This document shows, in pieces, positions 62,601 to 64,000 of a DNA stretch of 64,000 bases (the stretch's first letter is position 1; each line of letters starts with the position of its first letter). Source of the stretch: Phallusia mammillata. Lineage: Eukaryota; Chordata; Ascidiacea; Phlebobranchia; Ascidiidae. The stretch is from positions 75,007 to 139,006 of the forward strand of contig QLIY01000159.1 in NCBI GenBank assembly GCA_003260075.1, read 5' to 3'. Below the pieces are notes generated by a model. The model did not search any database. It saw nothing but the letters and a program-made list of their open reading frames with translations, and was not told the DNA's origin. The position numbers were made by a program, and so were the translations under genes.

Positions 62601-63594
62601 CGGATCATTTTACGTCCTGTGTGCCCTACGTTCGCCCAACTGCTAATCTAAAGTCAAAACACAATTCCCTACGAATAACTCCCTGTCCAATTAGCGCCCG
62701 AACCAGCCGACTGTCCCATGCTGATATTCGCCTGTCAAACAGTTTCCCAAGTGACCAACAAGTGCACTGCCCTAACCTCACCGACCTTACACAGCTGCTG
62801 CCAATTGGGATTTATAATGACAAGTTTTACGGTTTTGTTGTCAAACCTGACTTCAAACTCGTCCCGCTGTGCGATTAAGCAAACAAGTCATTACAGCCTG
62901 AAGCAAGCAGCCATCGTTACCTCCATACTCGTCTAATTAGCAACACGTCTGACCACTGTAATTACTCTATTCAGAGCACCTCATACCCGATGGAAGTAAA
63001 AGACCTGACCAAGAAAATTCGAACCGTCCTCATGGCAACAGCGGCAATGAAAGAACACAAAGACGATCAAGAGATGCTTGTGGACTTGCAATGCAGCCTC
63101 GCCAAGTCATATGCCGCTACCCCGGAACTGCGCAAAACCTGGCTCGAGTCCATGGCTCGTGCGCACGAGAAGAACGGCAATTATTCAGAGGTTTGTGTGT
63201 TGCAGTTTTAATAACTACGCGATTGACCACTTCGGGCCGCCAAACACTATGTTGCAATATTTCGTTCACCTCAAAATATTGGTGACATGATTCTGATGAC
63301 ACGAAGTCAGCACGCACAGTTGCGTTGCGTTACACGTCTTGTCATTTTCCCCTGAAACGTACAGCAGTGAATAAAATGGATAACAAACATTTTTGTCACG
63401 TATTTTAAATGCCGCCGGAAAGCAACATTTAAATTGTCAAATAACGCGAGTTTATAACGTAACAGTAAACCATGATATGTTCATCCGACCCAGTTGTGAT
63501 TTCGTATTTTCATTGAATCTTATTATGTTGTTTTAGGCTGCCATGTGCTACGTCCACATCGCCGCTTTGGTCGCAGAATATCTCAAGAGAAAAG
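18486..63594 (+). CDS. DOCK9/10/11: DOCK-D (zizimin) Rho guanine nucleotide exchange factor, 3' truncated by window
   Basis: Thirty-eight plus-strand exons, listed in the block entries below, join without a frame break into 1693 codons plus one base. The protein aligns (from memory) along its length with human DOCK9: N-terminal [15 protein letters not shown] motif, PH domain about residues 165-285, DHR-1 (C2-like, lipid binding) about 660-830, a long helical region, and the start of the DHR-2/DOCKER domain. The N-terminal PH domain places it in the DOCK9/10/11 subfamily, whose members load GTP on Cdc42 (DOCK10 also Rac) at membranes. About 375 residues, including the catalytic nucleotide sensor, should lie beyond the right edge. 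Every junction is GT-AG and phase-consistent. A second possible first exon lies at 20539-20589. Introns 19 (14.2 kb) and 36 (5.3 kb) host antisense genes. Confidence 0.95.
20539..20589 (+). other. DOCK9/10/11: Probable alternative first exon of DOCK
   Basis: ATG followed by 16 more codons, [17 protein letters not shown], ending at a GTGTGT donor in phase 0. This is the phase needed to join exon 2 (20894), and it matches exon 1. A strong acceptor-like tract (TTTTTTTGCTCAG) ends at 20524, 14 nt before the ATG. Splicing from exon 1 into this acceptor would hit a stop, so the site makes sense only for a 5'-terminal exon, for example one receiving a trans-spliced leader. Vertebrate DOCK9/10/11 genes also use alternative first exons. 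Confidence 0.55.
22768..26141 (+). other. DOCK9/10/11: DOCK exons 5-8: PH domain and linker (residues 149-349)
   Basis: Exons 22768-22893, 24911-25045, 25557-25719, 25963-26141. The PH core is easy to follow: [10 protein letters not shown] (first strand), [12 protein letters not shown] (basic phosphoinositide-binding strand), [38 protein letters not shown], and the C-terminal helix [13 protein letters not shown] with its invariant Trp. The last exon contains the linker motif [13 protein letters not shown]. The domain should target the exchange factor to membrane phosphoinositides. Confidence 0.93.
23248..23965. mobile_element. hAT-like MITE in DOCK intron 5
   Basis: Left end CTAAGGCAATTATTTTTTG, right end CAAAAAATAATTGCCCT: inverted repeats differing slightly at the very tip. 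ATTTATTA is present on both sides (23240-23247 and 23966-23973), a perfect 8-bp duplication. Internally, TGTCAAAA / GTCAAAATT units are repeated many times near both ends, as is usual for subterminal transposase-binding repeats. It is 718 bp long, with no long frame. Confidence 0.8.
26868..29643 (+). other. DOCK9/10/11: DOCK exons 9-15: pre-DHR-1 region (residues 350-607)
   Basis: Exons 26868-27011, 27072-27164, 27441-27569, 27762-27899, 28497-28567, 28838-28957, 29564-29643. Landmarks shared with vertebrate DOCK9-11: [44 protein letters not shown] followed by [20 protein letters not shown] and [17 protein letters not shown]. Exon 13 ends with two bases of a codon (phase 2), exon 14 with two and exon 15 with one, each restored exactly by the next acceptor. 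Confidence 0.93.
29675..30695 (+). repeat. Dispersed repeat family R1, copy 2 (in DOCK intron 15)
   Basis: Homologous to 6545-7908, in the same orientation. It opens with a clean hairpin GTCCCCTTCCCTGAAGGGGAC, contains GGATTTGGCTGAAATTTACACAG, TTGCTCAAAACACCTCTAGT and AAATTTTAAACATTGGCGG, and ends GCTAAGCCACCCTTCTAG followed by TTTT. It lacks the MITE found in copy 1 but keeps central sequence absent from copy 1. No coding frame of note. Confidence 0.8.
31467..31528. repeat. Short tandem duplication in DOCK intron 16
   Basis: Two adjacent units each carrying GGCCCCGACAATAAAAAA, period about 31 bp, with small indels. Confidence 0.6.
34728..34733 (-). terminator. Possible polyadenylation signal of the C1q collagen gene
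   Basis: AATAAA on the minus strand about 446 nt past the stop at 35179. Position is plausible but the hexamer is common in AT-rich sequence. Confidence 0.3.
35179..37206 (-). CDS. Secreted collagen-like protein with C1q domain, nested in DOCK intron 19
   Basis: One uninterrupted minus-strand exon. The first true ATG is at 37206, giving 675 aa; the longer frame begins at a TTG. The start [23 protein letters not shown] is a signal peptide. A Cys/Ser-rich segment (about residues 85-130, with [12 protein letters not shown]) and a short helical stretch precede about 325 residues of Gly-X-Y repeats, broken near residues 230-245, 275-290 and 380-395. A C1q globular domain (about 496-623) follows, with [31 protein letters not shown] and the closing FSGYSIQL; then a tail of about 50 residues. 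Such proteins trimerise through C1q and the triple helix; the Cys cluster may link trimers. The role is extracellular matrix or pattern recognition. GCATTACAG, 13-14 nt before the ATG, looks like a splice or trans-splice acceptor. Confidence 0.93.
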   Translation of the reverse strand: MLLNNMYVMAIAIGLILSTAAQGATAQDGNEELVAPQLRFMRPPESNEPQTVRKLVDTRIRQSTQHEVEVEVHRSEETTTTSEGAECESNCTGSSSCESSSSSACSSTSSCATHCNTGCSCGCACGCCGNGGGGASDVTLLLHTLNRLTQGPPGSQGPPGLQGPAGFPGMPGPPGKAGHPGIQGPPGLQGIPGPPGFGLKGDCGPRGPKGEPGTSEVGKPGPPGPPGPTGKIDYEEFRNSPITVTGVEGPQGEKGMQGEKGMTGPPGLRGPPGFSSSDIETSKVTREVAGPRGPKGEAGIGIVGPPGRPGQDGIDGIPGESIKGDQGPAGEPGIGLPGPPGPQGPPGRAVEGKKGESGQDGQPGNPGTPGLPGPPGPPGIPKRQTDSDGLLNGESGTQGEVGEPGPTGPQGPPGMKGSRGMKGEKGMTGQQGRHGRPGSQGRSGRGEKGIKGDMGLPGPSIKGEPGPPGPPGRSTHSRTNTGMSSGSTLCCHQEKVAFMAGLSRNFQGNNRGICFDHVITNQGGAYRSATGCFIVPAAGIYVFHVHILRCRSSGPLYVHLMRNGEMISSATNQDSRFETTSATAVMQLRRGDVVWVRLRQGVAYGHSPSHYTTFSGYSIQLDEAVDVTAAFAQQRYKTGTSYALYKGATSNLLTEEAAARARSMSGTMMSMTGND
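37234..41509. other. DOCK intron 19, first gene-free stretch
   Basis: Should contain the collagen promoter just right of 37206. Several plus-strand frames (for example 40392-40799) have no splice, domain or compositional support. No repeats or RNA genes were recognised. Confidence 0.4.
41510..41568. repeat. Homopolymer tract of 59 C
   Basis: Uninterrupted C run between GACGTTTTT and GATTGTTTGCG. Apparent Pro and Gly ORFs through it are artefacts of the run. It lies in a DOCK intron. True length is uncertain because homopolymers are error-prone in assemblies. Confidence 0.9.
41569..46980. other. DOCK intron 19, second gene-free stretch
   Basis: No exon with both splice consensus and protein-like content was found on either strand. 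A perfect small hairpin, ACCAGCACCAGAAGTGCTGGT, lies near 42003-42023. Otherwise nothing. Confidence 0.4.
50298..50485. mobile_element. Possible small MITE in DOCK intron 25
   Basis: Starts CAGTGTTGTAAAAGGTCCAC and ends with GTGGACCTTTTACG followed later by CAACACTG. The blocks are inverted repeats of each other, with an extra stretch on the right side. No target duplication is visible, so boundaries are uncertain. Confidence 0.45.
54938..55006. repeat. Tandem duplication, period ~34 bp
   Basis: AGTTTCTGCCACAAATAAAAC-type unit followed by ATATTTT occurs twice in a row (54938 and 54972) with a few differences. It is intronic. Confidence 0.65.
56186..56226 (+). other. Hammerhead-like hairpin motif
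   Basis: CTGATGA (56188-56194) and GAAAC (56216-56220) bracket an 8-bp stem, GGTGTCTC / GGGACATC with loop GTAT. The order matches the conserved core of hammerhead ribozymes (CUGAUGA - stem II - GAAA), except for one extra A before the stem. Short complementary flanks TCG (56177-56179) and CGA (56220-56222) could close stem III. Similar motifs occur in retroelement ends, including Penelope-like elements. Catalytic activity is not established: stem I is very short. Confidence 0.4.
57860..57944. repeat. 42-bp tandem duplication
   Basis: ATTCATGAAATAAGCT then TTGCTGCCAGGCATAATG through TATGACC occurs twice head-to-tail (57860 and 57902) with one substitution. The pair is flanked on both sides by GTCATAAGGTCAAAT. 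Confidence 0.85.
58005..58094. mobile_element. 90-bp hAT-type mini-MITE in DOCK intron 36
   Basis: CAGTGGTTCCCAACCTTTCG at the left and GTGGGTTGAGAACCACTG at the right form about a 15-bp inverted repeat. Flanking octamers GTCTAGTC (57997-58004) and GCCCAGTC (58095-58102) agree in 6 of 8 positions. It is very short and non-autonomous, with ends related to those of the MITE at 6801. Confidence 0.75.
58969..58974 (-). terminator. Possible polyadenylation signal of the nested Ser-rich gene
   Basis: AATAAA on the minus strand, about 540 nt past its stop codon. It is the nearest such hexamer noticed. Confidence 0.3.
59512..60960 (-). CDS. Unrecognised Ser-rich protein with KEN motif, nested in DOCK intron 36
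   Basis: Two minus-strand exons, 60960-60820 and 60417-59512, join in phase 0 to 348 aa. Exon 1 has a true ATG and encodes an acidic, helical 47-residue head: [18 protein letters not shown] then [10 protein letters not shown]. Its donor is GTTTGT. Exon 2 follows TTGCAG and has no ATG near its start. It is largely disordered: Ser-rich, basic blocks such as [19 protein letters not shown] sites (TSPR, ISPGK, VSPAR, ESPLK), [15 protein letters not shown], and NNKENQ, a KEN-type degron motif. A 53-base G run then encodes about 17 Gly before the C-terminus. SP sites plus KEN hint at cell-cycle control, but this is inference. I do not recognise the family. The Gly run may be mis-sized. Confidence 0.75.
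59568..59620. repeat. Homopolymer tract of 53 C (G on the coding strand)
   Basis: Lies inside the last exon of the nested Ser-rich gene, encoding poly-Gly. Any length not shifted by a multiple of three would change the last 19 or so codons, so the assembly length matters here. Confidence 0.9.
60961..62974. other. Rest of DOCK intron 36
   Basis: Should include the promoter of the nested Ser-rich gene just right of 60960. Open frames at 61796-62293 and 62570-62878 lack ATG-context, splice or domain support and have random-looking composition. Confidence 0.4.
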
Positions 63595-64000
63595 GTAAAA
63601 CAATTTTGTCGTTAAACTGTCGCCATTGAATTATTCATATCCCCGTGACAGCTGTAAAAAGTCGATTACCGCACATGAGCTCATTTTTTCTTGATGACGT
63701 CAGTGCGTGTAGTTAACTTTACAGGGGCAATTTTTTTTTCTTTTTATGATGGACAACCACCGAACAACAGTTATATTAGGCTTAATTAGTTGTCTAAAAT
63801 TGTTTGCAGTAAAATACCTATTGATTTCTACATTTGATTGAGTATCTTTAAAATCAATCGAAAGCGCAAACTGGAGTAAACATAGCTGTTTTTAAGTAGC
63901 AACACCATAATAGACATAATAAGTACAAAGGCGGCGAAATTCTATTTTAAAGGGTCTTTTTACTTTTTTGCCTCAACGCGCGAGGCGGGTTGTCTAACAA
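63595..64000 (+). other. DOCK intron 38 (partial)
   Basis: Begins with the GTAAAA donor after exon 38 and runs to the window edge without an acceptor followed by DHR-2 sequence. Nothing else was recognised. Confidence 0.5.

Larger units (their letters stand above)
57598..63594 (+). other. DOCK9/10/11: DOCK exons 36-38: start of DHR-2/DOCKER domain (residues 1565-1693)
   Basis: Exons 57598-57711, 62975-63190, 63537-63594. Exon 36 gives [15 protein letters not shown]. Exon 37 gives [20 protein letters not shown] and [20 protein letters not shown]. Exon 38 gives [19 protein letters not shown] and ends in phase 1 at GTAAAA. These are among the most conserved segments of DOCK9-11, and the PELRKTWL segment opens the DHR-2 domain. 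Intron 36 (57712-62974) hosts the antisense Ser-rich gene. Confidence 0.94.

Noticed and set aside
1-64000. tRNA, rRNA and CRISPR features
   Set aside because: No paired A-box/B-box with a tRNA fold, no rRNA-like conserved sequence and no regularly spaced repeats were found on reading both strands; CRISPR would not be expected in animal DNA.

Overview
This window is animal nuclear DNA. Its genes are built from many short exons with GT-AG introns, the intergenic and intronic sequence is AT-rich, and the genes have clear metazoan orthologues (Eph receptor, COMMD4, an EF-hand protein, a DOCK9/10/11-type exchange factor, a C1q-domain collagen). Compact introns, many small terminal-inverted-repeat elements and several acceptor-like sites just upstream of start codons fit an ascidian tunicate such as Ciona. 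The organism call is an inference, not something read directly.

Layout. (1) 1-3152, minus: the 5' end of an Eph receptor tyrosine kinase (signal peptide exon and a 65-nt exon 2), running off the left edge. (2) 3524-5495: a 2-kb foldback transposon with ~480-490-bp arms and a perfect 8-bp target duplication, lying in the divergent interval between Eph and COMMD4. (3) 5739-8999, plus: a complete eight-exon COMMD4 gene (196 aa). Its third intron holds a dispersed repeat that was itself hit by a hAT-type MITE. (4) 10538-12872, minus: a complete five-exon, four-EF-hand protein (269 aa). (5) 12873-18485: mostly non-coding, with one attractive orphan exon, a small ORF and hairpins. (6) 18486 to the right edge, plus: 38 exons of a DOCK-D (zizimin) Cdc42/Rac exchange factor. 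They join in one frame for 1693 codons, up to the start of the DHR-2 catalytic domain. (7) Two genes nested in DOCK introns on the opposite strand: an intronless secreted collagen with a C1q domain (35179-37206, intron 19), and a two-exon, Ser-rich, unrecognised protein with a KEN motif and a poly-Gly run encoded by 53 consecutive G (59512-60960, intron 36).

The genes do not form an operon or pathway. Eph signalling, DOCK/Cdc42 activation and COMMD trafficking are all general animal cell biology, and their adjacency is probably not functional. The most unusual content is the pair of antisense nested genes, the large set of hAT-like non-autonomous elements, two C tracts of 59 and 53 bases, a hammerhead-like hairpin motif and a likely alternative DOCK first exon. 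I did not find evidence for a wholly new multi-gene system. All exon joins were made by eye from reading frame, splice consensus and remembered family alignment, with no database search.
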